Positions 1 to 5,717 of a stretch of 10,011 nucleotides of DNA are shown piece by piece (the first letter of the stretch is position 1; every line of letters begins with the position of its first letter). Location: positions 5,498-15,508 of the forward strand of contig PCRW01000004.1 of the NCBI GenBank assembly GCA_002772115.1, in the 5' to 3' direction. Position numbers and translations under genes: made by a program. The notes beneath the pieces were generated by a model, which was not told where the DNA came from, ran no database searches, and saw only the letters and a program-made list of their open reading frames with translations. Source of the stretch: Candidatus Moranbacteria bacterium CG23_combo_of_CG06-09_8_20_14_all_35_22 (GTDB taxonomy: Bacteria; Patescibacteriota; Minisyncoccia; Moranbacterales; UBA2206).

Positions 1-225
1 TATTCCTTTGATTGCTGGAATTTTTTTTGTTGGAGAAAATTGATGGTATTTCAAAACTATTTTTATCATCCCTTCTTTTTCTTTAGCCACATTTTCCACA
101 AAACCTTCTTTTTTGAGAATTTCTGCCAAAGCAAATTTAAGCTTAGACGGTCTTATCGCCACTTCTTTTTGCCCAGCCATTTGAGCGTTTCTTATTTTAG
201 TTAGCATTTGTGAAACAGTATCCAT
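1..225 (-). CDS. rpsH: 30S ribosomal protein S8, N-terminal part (cut by window edge)
   Basis: S8 binds the central domain of 16S rRNA and is an early assembly protein of the 30S platform. The 75 codons present begin MDTVSQMLTKIRNAQMAGQK, which matches the S8 N-terminus (DxxxxMLTxIRNA), and continue through the lysine-rich helix and the first beta strand (MIKIVLKY). About 55 C-terminal residues, including the usual C-terminal RNA-binding signature, lie beyond the left edge. The ATG at 223-225 is chosen because it gives the family N-terminus. It lies 37 bp after rpsZ, and no Shine-Dalgarno sequence is seen upstream, only A/T-rich sequence. It is the last gene of the run visible here, and its place after the S14 gene is the standard spc order. 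In E. coli S8 represses the spc operon; nothing here shows whether that holds in this organism. Confidence 0.95.
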   Translation of the reverse strand, partial: MDTVSQMLTKIRNAQMAGQKEVAIRPSKLKFALAEILKKEGFVENVAKEKEGMIKIVLKYHQFSPTKKIPAIKGI

Positions 226-262
226 AGTTTAATAATTTTAAATTTATTTCTTTCTCTACTAA

Positions 263-448
263 TTACCAGCTGGCTTTTTTAACTCCAGGAATTTGACCAG
301 TGCTGGCCAATTCCCTAAAACATATTCGGCAAATATCAAATTGCCTCATATAACCATGTTTTCTTCCACACTTCCAACAGCGTCTCACGATTCTGGAAGA
401 AAATTTCGGTTTTTTTCGGGCTCGCGCCTCCGTTGATTGCTTTGCCAT
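263..448 (-). CDS. rpsZ: 30S ribosomal protein S14, zinc-binding type Z
   Basis: This is the short, 61-residue zinc form of S14, a protein of the 30S head. Two CxxC pairs, C24-W-K-C27 and C40-R-I-C43, form the zinc ribbon, and the following FRELASTGQIPGVKKASW tail is the conserved C-terminus of the family. The N-terminus MAKQSTEARARKKPKF is slightly longer than the common MAKKS start but of the same character. The longer zinc-free S14 paralogue is not in this window. The gene lies between rplE (9-bp gap) and rpsH (37-bp gap), its normal place. The upstream sequence has only a weak AAGAT in place of a Shine-Dalgarno. The gene stops with TAA. Identification rests on full-length similarity plus order and is secure. 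Confidence 0.97.
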   Translation of the reverse strand: MAKQSTEARARKKPKFSSRIVRRCWKCGRKHGYMRQFDICRICFRELASTGQIPGVKKASW

Positions 449-457
449 AATTTAATC

Positions 458-1003
458 TTATTGTTTAATCTCCATTGGAAATCCTAATAACTTAAATAAT
501 TCCAAACCTTTGTTTTTATCTTTTGCATCAGTCACAACTGTCACTTCCAAACTAAAAATATTTTTTACTTCTTCTGGCAATATTTCCGGAAAAATAATAT
601 GCTCTTTTATCCCAATATTCAAATTTCCTCTGGAATCAAAAGCAGAATTTTTGAGTCCATGAAAATCTTTCACCCGAGGAATAGTGGCCTTGACTAATTT
701 TTCGATAAAATCCCACATTCTTTTTCCCCGAAGCGTCACTTTCATTCCAACTTCCAAGCCTTCTCTTATCTTGAATCCAGCAATTGATTTTTTTGATTTA
801 GTCAGTAGTGGTTTTTGCCCCGTAATGGTCGAAATAGCCTTAGAAATTTCTTCCACCTGTGCTGAATCTTTCAAAAATTTTCCAATACCAACATTAACCA
901 CAACTTTTTTTATTTTTGGCACCTCAAAATCATTGGAAAGATTAAATTTCTTTTTCATTTCCTTTATCACTTCTTTATTATATTTTTCTCTGATACTAGC
1001 CAT
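458..1003 (-). CDS. rplE: 50S ribosomal protein L5
   Basis: L5 binds 5S rRNA and helps dock the 5S particle in the central protuberance of the 50S subunit. The protein has 181 residues, the normal length. Recognisable blocks are VPKIKKVVVNVGIG near residue 28, TGQKPLLTKSKKSIAGFKIR near 62-81, and RVKDFHGL with FDSRGNLNIGIKEHIIFPEI in the second half, followed by the usual C-terminal LLGFPM. The ATG at 1001-1003 gives the family start MxxIREKYxKEV. It is one of the few genes here with a credible Shine-Dalgarno, AAGGG, six bases before the ATG. It follows rplX by 19 bp and precedes rpsZ by 9 bp, so it is almost certainly co-transcribed with both. It stops with TAA. Confidence 0.98.
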   Translation of the reverse strand: MASIREKYNKEVIKEMKKKFNLSNDFEVPKIKKVVVNVGIGKFLKDSAQVEEISKAISTITGQKPLLTKSKKSIAGFKIREGLEVGMKVTLRGKRMWDFIEKLVKATIPRVKDFHGLKNSAFDSRGNLNIGIKEHIIFPEILPEEVKNIFSLEVTVVTDAKDKNKGLELFKLLGFPMEIKQ

Positions 1004-1022
1004 AGTTTTCCCTTACGAATTA

Positions 1023-1328
1023 TTATATTTCTCCCTGACATTTTTTACATATTCTCTGTTTTTTACCGTCTACTATCTTATAGCCAATTCTAGAAATTTT
1101 GGCGCATTTTGGGCAAACTAACATTGCGTTAGAAACCGGAATTTTTCTGGATACCTCAACTCTTTGCCCTTTTTCTCCTTGTTTTCTTGGCTTAGAATGT
1201 TTTTTTACGATATTTAAACCTTCTACCATTATTTTTCCTTCACTAGGAAAAGACTGTAAAACTTTCCCTGTTTTTCCAGAATCTTTCCCGGCTTTCATTT
1301 TAACTATGTCATTTTTCTTTATCTTCAT
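1023..1328 (-). CDS. rplX: 50S ribosomal protein L24
   Basis: L24 is an early 50S assembly protein bound near the tunnel exit. The KOW motif is at the N-terminus (MKIKKNDIVKMKAGKDSGKT), followed by the conserved EGLNIVKKHSKP. The C-terminal part holds four cysteines in two CxxC pairs (C72, C75, C94, C97 in this numbering), so it is a zinc-ribbon version of L24; the pairs lie in LVCPKCAK and ICKKCQG. I choose the ATG at 1326-1328 (101 residues) because it gives the normal MKIKK start. An ATG three codons upstream (1335-1337) is possible but gives an atypical MKF extension and sits one base from the arm of the palindromic repeat at 1339-1440. The repeat separates this gene from rplN. The gene stops with TAA. 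Confidence 0.96.
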   Translation of the reverse strand: MKIKKNDIVKMKAGKDSGKTGKVLQSFPSEGKIMVEGLNIVKKHSKPRKQGEKGQRVEVSRKIPVSNAMLVCPKCAKISRIGYKIVDGKKQRICKKCQGEI

Positions 1329-1337
1329 AAATTTCAT

Positions 1338-1446
1338 CTACGAACTACGAAATAAGCGAAATACGAAATAGTTTTGGATATATTTTCGTATTTAATTTTA
1401 TTTTTCGTACTTTCGTATTTCGTTAATTTCGTATTTCGTAAAACTA
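1338..1446. repeat. Palindromic TACGAAAT-word repeat, copy 1 (rplN-rplX spacer)
   Basis: The whole spacer is one imperfect inverted repeat. The left arm (1339-1370, TACGAACTACGAAATAAGCG and on) pairs with the right arm (1408-1440) with only a few mismatches around a 37-nt A/T-rich loop. Each arm is built from repeated 8-9-nt words TACGAAAT or TTTCGTA. The first 71 nt (1339-1409) match 7109-7179 with three mismatches, so this is a dispersed repeat and not a local accident. The right edge runs into the TAG stop codon of rplN (1444-1446). As RNA it would form a long stem between the two cistrons. Its function is unknown. Confidence 0.85.
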
Positions 1447-1809
1447 CAAAACTTCTGGCGCAAGCGAAATTATCTTGCTATAACCTTTATCTCTTATTTC
1501 TCTGGCAATTGGCCCAAAAATTCTTGTCCCCTTAGGTTCTTTACCGTCTAAAATCACAGCTGCATTTTCATCAAATCTAATATAGGATCCATCCCTTCGA
1601 CGCAATTCTTTTCTTTGTCTTACAATTACCGCTCTTACTTTTTCTCCCTTTTTTACCATTCCTCGCGGTTCCGCTGATTTTACTGAAGCAACAACAATAT
1701 CTCCGATTCTAGCGAAGCGTCTTCTGGTCCCGCCCAAAACCTTGAAGCATTCAATTATCTTTGCTCCAGAATTATCTGCGACTTTCAATTTTGTTTCTGC
1801 TTGTATCAT
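1444..1809 (-). CDS. rplN: 50S ribosomal protein L14
   Basis: L14 sits at the subunit interface of the 50S and contacts 16S rRNA. The 121-residue length is one short of the usual 122. The N-terminus MIQAETKLKVADNSGAK, the middle block RRRFARIGDIVVASVK, and the C-terminal GTRIFGPIAREIR are family signatures. The ATG at 1807-1809 gives this start directly. No Shine-Dalgarno precedes it; the upstream sequence is the palindromic spacer at 1812-1896. The last codon TTG and the stop TAG are followed at once by the TACGAAAT palindrome, so the stop codon belongs to the shared edge of that repeat. The order rpsQ-rplN-rplX is standard. Confidence 0.98.
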   Translation of the reverse strand: MIQAETKLKVADNSGAKIIECFKVLGGTRRRFARIGDIVVASVKSAEPRGMVKKGEKVRAVIVRQRKELRRRDGSYIRFDENAAVILDGKEPKGTRIFGPIAREIRDKGYSKIISLAPEVL

Positions 1810-1811
1810 AA

Positions 1812-1896
1812 TCGATGCTAATCTACGAATTTATGCGAATGTTGCGAATTTGTTCGTATCATTCGCATGTAATTCGCATTGTTCGTATCGCTACTA
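1812..1896. repeat. Palindromic TGCGAAT-word repeat (rpsQ-rplN spacer)
   Basis: The spacer between rpsQ and rplN has the same architecture as the TACGAAAT elements but uses the words TACGAAT and TGCGAAT on the left (about 1825-1849) and ATTCGCAT and TTCGTAT on the right (about 1861-1888). The arms are complementary with small gaps and would form a stem with a short loop near 1850-1860. The right edge abuts the TAG stop of rpsQ (1894-1896). Its function is unknown. Confidence 0.7.
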
Positions 1897-2142
1897 AATT
1901 AATTTATATTTCTTATCCTTACTCATCGGTCGGCAAGCAATTATTTCTACCATATCTCCAACTTTGCATTTATTTTCTTCGTCATGAATTTTATAACGCT
2001 TGGTTGATTTATATTTTTTCTGATATTTTTTATGAGTTTTGAACATTTCCACAGCGACAATAGCAGTTTTGTTGCCTTTATCACTCACAACTCGTCCTTT
2101 CTTTTTCGCTAATATTTTATTGTTATTTGAATTATTTTCCAT
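1894..2142 (-). CDS. rpsQ: 30S ribosomal protein S17
   Basis: S17 is a primary 16S rRNA-binding OB-fold protein of the 30S body. The conserved blocks are KKKGRVVSDKGNKTAIVAVE, then YKIHDEENKCKVGDMVEI with RPMSKDKKYKLI at the end, all in the family order. I choose the ATG at 2140-2142, which gives 82 residues starting MENNSNNNKILAK. A further ATG at 2158-2160 would add MKKIKK and lengthen the overlap with rpmC from 11 to 29 bp. Either way the gene overlaps the end of rpmC, which implies translational coupling. The asparagine run at the N-terminus is low-complexity and probably disordered. There is no clear Shine-Dalgarno. It ends with TAG at the edge of a palindromic repeat. Confidence 0.95.
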   Translation of the reverse strand: MENNSNNNKILAKKKGRVVSDKGNKTAIVAVEMFKTHKKYQKKYKSTKRYKIHDEENKCKVGDMVEIIACRPMSKDKKYKLI

Positions 2143-2332
2143 TTTCTTTATTTTTTTCATTAATTAAGGTCAATATGCGTGCGCTATCCTTTTTTTCACT
2201 TCTAATTTCTCGAGTATTTTTCACTTGTTTTGTTGCAATATCAAATCTGAATTTTCGGATTTTTTCCTGTTTTTCCAAAATCATTTTTTGGAGTTCTTCA
2301 ATATTTTTTTCTCTAAGTTCCTTAATTTTCAT
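2132..2332 (-). CDS. rpmC: 50S ribosomal protein L29
   Basis: L29 is a small two-helix protein next to the tunnel exit, near L23. The protein MKIKELREKNIEELQKMILE and onward has the KELR start and the two long charged helices of the family, with 66 residues. The ATG at 2330-2332 is chosen because it gives the canonical MKxKELR start and lies one base after the rplP stop codon (TAA at 2334-2336). An upstream ATG at 2348-2350 would overlap rplP by 17 bp and add an atypical MWKKNN. The 3' end overlaps rpsQ. The rplP-rpmC-rpsQ cluster is packed without any spacer repeat, unlike its neighbours on both sides. Confidence 0.95.
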   Translation of the reverse strand: MKIKELREKNIEELQKMILEKQEKIRKFRFDIATKQVKNTREIRSEKKDSARILTLINEKNKENGK

Positions 2333-2333
2333 A

Positions 2334-2744
2334 TTATTCTTTTTCCACAAATTTAGTCTTTACATTTAATTTATAAGCTGCCAAGCTTAGCGCTTCTTTG
2401 GCAACCTCTCTCTTTATTCCATCCATTTCAAATAAAATCGTTCCTGGTTTTACCACTGCTACAAAATGATCCACTGCTCCCTTTCCTTTTCCCATTGGAG
2501 TTTCATCACCCTTTTTAGTCATCGGTTTATCTGGGAAAATTCTAATCCAAATTTTTCCTCCGCGTTGGATATGTCTAGTCATAGCGCGCCGTGCTGATTC
2601 TATTTGACGAGCAGAAACTAAACTAGCGCCTAATGATTTCAAACCAAAACTACCAAAACTAATCTCATTACCACGATGAGCCGTTCCGCAGATTTTCCCT
2701 CCGCGCTGGATCTTTCTATGTTTTACTTTCTTTGGCATCAACAT
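2334..2744 (-). CDS. rplP: 50S ribosomal protein L16
   Basis: L16 lines the A-site and central region of the 50S and helps position tRNA. The 136 residues show the family blocks HRGNEISFGSFGLKSLGA, ARQIESARRAMTRHIQRGGK, WIRIFPDKPMTKK, MGKGKGAVDHFVAVVKPG and FEMDGI in order. The N-terminus MLMPKKVKHRKIQRGG is normal, so the ATG at 2742-2744 is used. The residue just before MGKGKG is proline 83; in E. coli L16 this position is arginine 81, the target of a hydroxylase, so that modification cannot occur here. The upstream spacer from rpsC is a TACTAAT-word palindrome. The gene stops with TAA one base before rpmC starts. Confidence 0.98.
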   Translation of the reverse strand: MLMPKKVKHRKIQRGGKICGTAHRGNEISFGSFGLKSLGASLVSARQIESARRAMTRHIQRGGKIWIRIFPDKPMTKKGDETPMGKGKGAVDHFVAVVKPGTILFEMDGIKREVAKEALSLAAYKLNVKTKFVEKE

Positions 2745-2754
2745 GTAATTTTCT

Positions 2755-2869
2755 TTACTAATTACTAATCAATTACTAATATACTAATTATATTTAAATT
2801 TTTTATTCTTTGCAGATTACTATTAGTACATTAGTATATTCGTACTAAATTAGTAATTCGTAAAGACTA
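2755..2869. repeat. Palindromic TACTAAT-word repeat (rpsC-rplP spacer)
   Basis: The spacer is a strong imperfect inverted repeat. The left arm 2755-2788 (TTACTAATTACTAATCAATT and on) is complementary to the right arm 2830-2863 with about 5 mismatches in 34 positions, around a loop of about 41 nt. The words are TTACTAAT/ATTAGTA, different from the TACGAAAT copies, but the right edge TTCGTAAAGACTAC is nearly the same as theirs. It overlaps the TAG stop of rpsC (2867-2869). It would form a long A/U-rich hairpin in the transcript. Its function is unknown. Confidence 0.8.
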
Positions 2870-3511
2870 CTCAAAAACTTCCCCTTTATACAACCAGACT
2901 TTCACGCCTAGTGTTCCATAAGTTGTATAGGCAGTCGCTCTGGCAAAATCTATATCCGCTCGCATTGTGTGCAGTGGCAGTGTTCCTTTAGCTGCCCATT
3001 CCCTACGACTCATTTCCGCTCCACCCAATCGTCCAGACATTTCAATTTTTACTCCCTTAATACTTTTATTTTTCATAATCTGTTCCAATGCCGATTTCAT
3101 TGATTTTCGAAAAGGCAATCTTTTTTCCAACTGATCGGCAATATTTTGCGCCATAATCACAGCACTCTCTTCCATATTCTTAACTTCCAAAATATCCACT
3201 TTCAAATTCATTTTCTTATTATTTTTGAAAAATTCTTTCTGAATATAATTTTTAATATCTTCAATTCCGCTTCCACCTCTTCCGATAAGCACTCCTGGTC
3301 GAGCAGTTTTGATGATAACTCTAATCATCTTAGCCGATCTTTCAATTTCCACTTCGGAGATAAAAGCCGCTTTCCATTTTTTGGAAACACCGCTTCTAAT
3401 CTCAATATCTTGCTTGAGATTTCCTTTATATTCTTTTTTGCTAAACCATTTGGATTTCCAGTCTTGAGTAATTCCCATTCGAAATCCAATTGGATTGATT
3501 TTATGTCCCAT
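2867..3511 (-). CDS. rpsC: 30S ribosomal protein S3
   Basis: S3 forms part of the mRNA entry tunnel of the 30S subunit and has helicase-related contacts with mRNA. The 214 residues start MGHKINPIGFRMGI, the canonical S3 N-terminus. The type-2 KH domain has its GxxG loop as G77-R-G-G80 within RPGVLIGRGGSGIEDI. The C-terminal domain has SGRLGGAEMSRREWAAKG and LPLHTMRADIDFA (about 159-190), the family signature, ending GVKVWLYKGEVFE. The ATG at 3509-3511 gives the correct start. AAGG lies too far upstream to be a convincing Shine-Dalgarno. The spacers on both sides hold palindromic repeats, so the rplV-rpsC-rplP junctions are much looser than usual. The gene ends GAG-TAG at the repeat edge. Confidence 0.98.
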   Translation of the reverse strand: MGHKINPIGFRMGITQDWKSKWFSKKEYKGNLKQDIEIRSGVSKKWKAAFISEVEIERSAKMIRVIIKTARPGVLIGRGGSGIEDIKNYIQKEFFKNNKKMNLKVDILEVKNMEESAVIMAQNIADQLEKRLPFRKSMKSALEQIMKNKSIKGVKIEMSGRLGGAEMSRREWAAKGTLPLHTMRADIDFARATAYTTYGTLGVKVWLYKGEVFE

Positions 3512-3550
3512 ACTAATTTAGCCTTACACTTTTTAATTAGTTTTTTATTT

Positions 3551-3639
3551 ACTAACTACGAAATTTTCGAAATACGAAACATTGAAACTCCTTTTTCGTA
3601 TTTTCGTATTTCGTATTGATTTAGTAGTTCGTAAAACTA
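3551..3639. repeat. Palindromic TACGAAAT-word repeat, copy 2 (rplV-rpsC spacer)
   Basis: This is a more diverged member of the family. The left arm at 3551-3579 (ACTAACTACGAAATTTTCGA and on) faces the right arm at about 3594-3632, made of TTTCGTATTTTCGTATTTCG and GTAGTTCGT. The arms pair with several gaps around a short loop near 3580-3593. The right edge TTCGTAAAACTAC is identical to that of the copy before rplX and takes in the TAG stop of rplV (3637-3639). The remainder of the spacer, 3512-3550, is plain A/T-rich sequence. Confidence 0.75.
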
Positions 3640-4179
3640 CATTGATTTTCTTTGGAATATTTTTTTCGCCCAACCTTTTTTTGGAACTTCTTTTTTCTTT
3701 TTTTCTTCATCTTTTTTTATTTCTCCAGTCTTTTTTTCCGTATCACTCTGTTTTTCTTGGGCGTCTTTCTGCTCTTTTTTTCTTTCTTTTTCTCTTTTCT
3801 TAAATTCCGCTTCCATTTCCTCTTTTGATTTTCTATTTTTTCCTTCCACTCTTTCTTCCAAAATAATTTCTATGTTCGAAGTTCTTTTTAGAATTTCTCC
3901 CGCTCTTCCGAATGCTTTTGGCATCCATCTTTTGAGCGTCGGACCAGCGCCGATTTTCGCTTCGCAGACATACAAATTATTTTTGTCCAAACCAAAATTA
4001 TTTTCCGCATTAGCAATCGCGCTCAAAAGCAGTTTTTTTACATGTGGGCTAGTCCTTTTAATATGAATTTCGAGCTGATCCAGCGCATCCAAAACATCCA
4101 AGCCCTTGATCAAATCAGCTACGATTTTTGATTTTCTTGGAGCAACTCTTAAATTTTTTAGTTTAGCGTTAACTTTCAT
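3637..4179 (-). CDS. rplV: 50S ribosomal protein L22 with long charged C-terminal tail
   Basis: L22 binds 23S rRNA and sends a beta-hairpin into the peptide exit tunnel. Residues 1-110 are a complete L22: LRVAPRKSKIVADLIKG, then HVKKLLLSAIANAENNFGLD, and the hairpin region GPTLKRWMPKAFGRAGEILK (80-99) with the strand SNIEIILEE. The family usually ends soon after this, at about 110-115 residues. Here a further 70 residues (111-180) follow that are almost all Lys, Glu, Asp, Arg and Gln, ending in VPKKGWAKKIFQRKSM, a short basic aromatic tip. The tail is probably helical or disordered and on the outer surface of the ribosome near the exit. The ATG at 4177-4179 gives the correct N-terminus. The stop is TAG at a repeat edge. 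Confidence 0.97.
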   Translation of the reverse strand: MKVNAKLKNLRVAPRKSKIVADLIKGLDVLDALDQLEIHIKRTSPHVKKLLLSAIANAENNFGLDKNNLYVCEAKIGAGPTLKRWMPKAFGRAGEILKRTSNIEIILEERVEGKNRKSKEEMEAEFKKREKERKKEQKDAQEKQSDTEKKTGEIKKDEEKKKKEVPKKGWAKKIFQRKSM

Positions 4180-4222
4180 GATCTTTTTTCTACTAATTAC
4201 GAATTTTATTAATTAACTAGTT

Positions 4223-4564
4223 TTACTTCTTAATTTCTGTAGAACCTTTGACTGCTTTAGCTGTATCCAGCTCTTTCTGTTTGGCTACTGTTTCCATTTC
4301 TTTTTGCATCTTTCCTCCATGGCGGGTAAATTTCTTTGTCGGCGAAAATTCTCCCAATCGATAACCAACCATTTCTTCCGATATAAGAACTTGAATAAAA
4401 TCTTTTCCGTTATGCACATTGAAATTAAAACCGATCATTTCCGGAGAAATTACGCAGGCGCGAGACCAAGTTTTAATTGGAGTTCGATCCCCCAGTTTTT
4501 TATCTTTAATTTTCTTTATCAGTCTTTCATCGATATAAAGACCTTTTTTGAGACTTCTTGTCAT
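4223..4564 (-). CDS. rpsS: 30S ribosomal protein S19 with C-terminal extension
   Basis: S19 lies in the 30S head and contacts the A-site tRNA region and the S13 partner. The start MTRSLKKGLYIDERLIKKI, the middle IKTWSRACVISPEMIG and the block MVGYRLGEFSPTKKFTRHGG (66-84) are the family core, which normally ends near residue 90. About 25 extra residues follow (89-113), rich in Lys, Glu and Ala, probably a flexible tail. The start codon lies two bases after the rplB stop (TAA-AT-ATG), so the two genes are likely translationally coupled. The spacer to rplV (4180-4222) contains only a small, weak palindrome of the ACTAATTA type. The stop is TAA. Confidence 0.97.
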   Translation of the reverse strand: MTRSLKKGLYIDERLIKKIKDKKLGDRTPIKTWSRACVISPEMIGFNFNVHNGKDFIQVLISEEMVGYRLGEFSPTKKFTRHGGKMQKEMETVAKQKELDTAKAVKGSTEIKK

Positions 4565-4566
4565 AT

Positions 4567-5397
4567 TTATCTCTTACTTCGTCTTTTAATTATAAACTTA
4601 TTGCTATATTTTTTTCTTTTTCTGGTTTTCTTTCCAAGTGCTGGCTTGCCCCAAGGAGTTTTTGGATGTTTAAGTCCAATTCCTTGTCGGCCCTCGCCTC
4701 CACCGTGTGGATGATCAACTGGATTCATCGCTGATCCACGCACTCCTGGACGAACTCCCATGTGTCTTTTTCTGCCAGCTTTTCCTACTGTAATCGAGTT
4801 ATGTTCAAAATTACTCACTTGTCCGATAGTAGCATAGCCTTCATTGCTTATCAAGTGAATTTCTCCGGAAGGCATTTTTATTTGCGCATTTTTTTCATCT
4901 ACGGCTGTAAGCGTAGCGCCTGATCCAGCGCTTCTTATCGCTTGCCCACCCTTACCAGGAAAAAGTTCTACATTACAGATAATTGTTCCAATAGGAATAT
5001 TTTTTACTTTTGCTCGATTACCAATTTTTATTGGTGCATCTTCTTTGGAAATTACTTGTTGATCAACTTTCAAATCTTGAACAGCTAGTATATATCTTTT
5101 TTCCCCATCTGAATAATTTATCAGGGCAATAAAAGCGCTTCGCACTGGATCTCTTTCAATTGAAGCCACTCGTCCCCAAATACCAATTTTATCCTGCTTG
5201 AAATCAATCATTCGATATCTCTGTTTGGCCCCTCCACCTTGGTGGCGCACTGAAATCTTTCCGAGTGATCGGCCGGCGCGTCTAATTCTTTTCGCCAAAA
5301 GTGATTTTTGTGGTTTTTGAGTAGAAATCATCGCCGACTTTACTATCGACATATTCCTTCTCGCCGCCGTATTTCTTTTGTATATTTTTATAGCCAT
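4567..5397 (-). CDS. rplB: 50S ribosomal protein L2
   Basis: L2 is needed for subunit joining and peptidyl-transferase activity and binds 23S rRNA close to the catalytic centre. The 276-residue length is normal. The N-terminal domain shows SLGKISVRHQGGGAKQRYR (45-62) and the middle shows GNRAKVKNIPIGTIICNVE. The strongly conserved loop is GVRGSAMNPVDHPHGGGEGR (218-237), including the essential histidine 229. The basic C-terminus TPWGKPALGKKTRKRKK is also typical. The ATG at 5395-5397 gives a normal start and lies 9 bp after rplW. The gene ends two bases before rpsS starts. There is no Shine-Dalgarno. Identification is secure. Confidence 0.99.
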   Translation of the reverse strand: MAIKIYKRNTAARRNMSIVKSAMISTQKPQKSLLAKRIRRAGRSLGKISVRHQGGGAKQRYRMIDFKQDKIGIWGRVASIERDPVRSAFIALINYSDGEKRYILAVQDLKVDQQVISKEDAPIKIGNRAKVKNIPIGTIICNVELFPGKGGQAIRSAGSGATLTAVDEKNAQIKMPSGEIHLISNEGYATIGQVSNFEHNSITVGKAGRKRHMGVRPGVRGSAMNPVDHPHGGGEGRQGIGLKHPKTPWGKPALGKKTRKRKKYSNKFIIKRRSKR

Positions 5398-5406
5398 AAT
5401 ATTTTA

Positions 5407-5697
5407 CTATTTACTGCTAAACACATCAATACTCTCCCCTTCTTTTATCTTAATTATCGCTTTTTTAAATCCTGATTTAACTCCCACTATCCGACCTCTG
5501 GTTCTTTTTTTTCCAGGAATATTGATTGTTCTGACTCCCAGCACGGTTACTTTGTATAATTCTTCAATCGCTTTTTTGATTTGCTTTTTATCCGCTTTTT
5601 TATTCACTTTAAAAATATATTTATTTAACTCCGCCGAAGCAGTCGCTGCTTCGGTTATCCAAGGTTCAATCAATATATTTTCTTTATTCATATTCAT
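5407..5697 (-). CDS. rplW: 50S ribosomal protein L23
   Basis: L23 sits at the tunnel exit and is the docking site for trigger factor and the signal recognition particle. The 96 residues contain the family pattern: ILIEPWITEAATASAELNKY, then the strand YIFKVNKKADKKQIKKAIEE and the turn VTVLGVRTINIPGKKRTRGR, ending in the strand KKAIIKIKEGESIDVF. ATG codons occur at 5695-5697 and 5689-5691 (MNMNKEN); the first is used and the second is equally possible. The gene lies 20 bp after rplD and 9 bp before rplB. It ends in TAG, but no palindromic element follows. Confidence 0.97.
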   Translation of the reverse strand: MNMNKENILIEPWITEAATASAELNKYIFKVNKKADKKQIKKAIEELYKVTVLGVRTINIPGKKRTRGRIVGVKSGFKKAIIKIKEGESIDVFSSK

Positions 5698-5717
5698 ATT
5701 TGTAATTATTCCTATCG

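Noticed and set aside
1338..1446. CRISPR array suggested by the regularly repeated TACGAAAT words
   Set aside because: Units are only 7-9 nt, there are no unique spacers of regular length, and the two halves are inverted, not direct, repeats.
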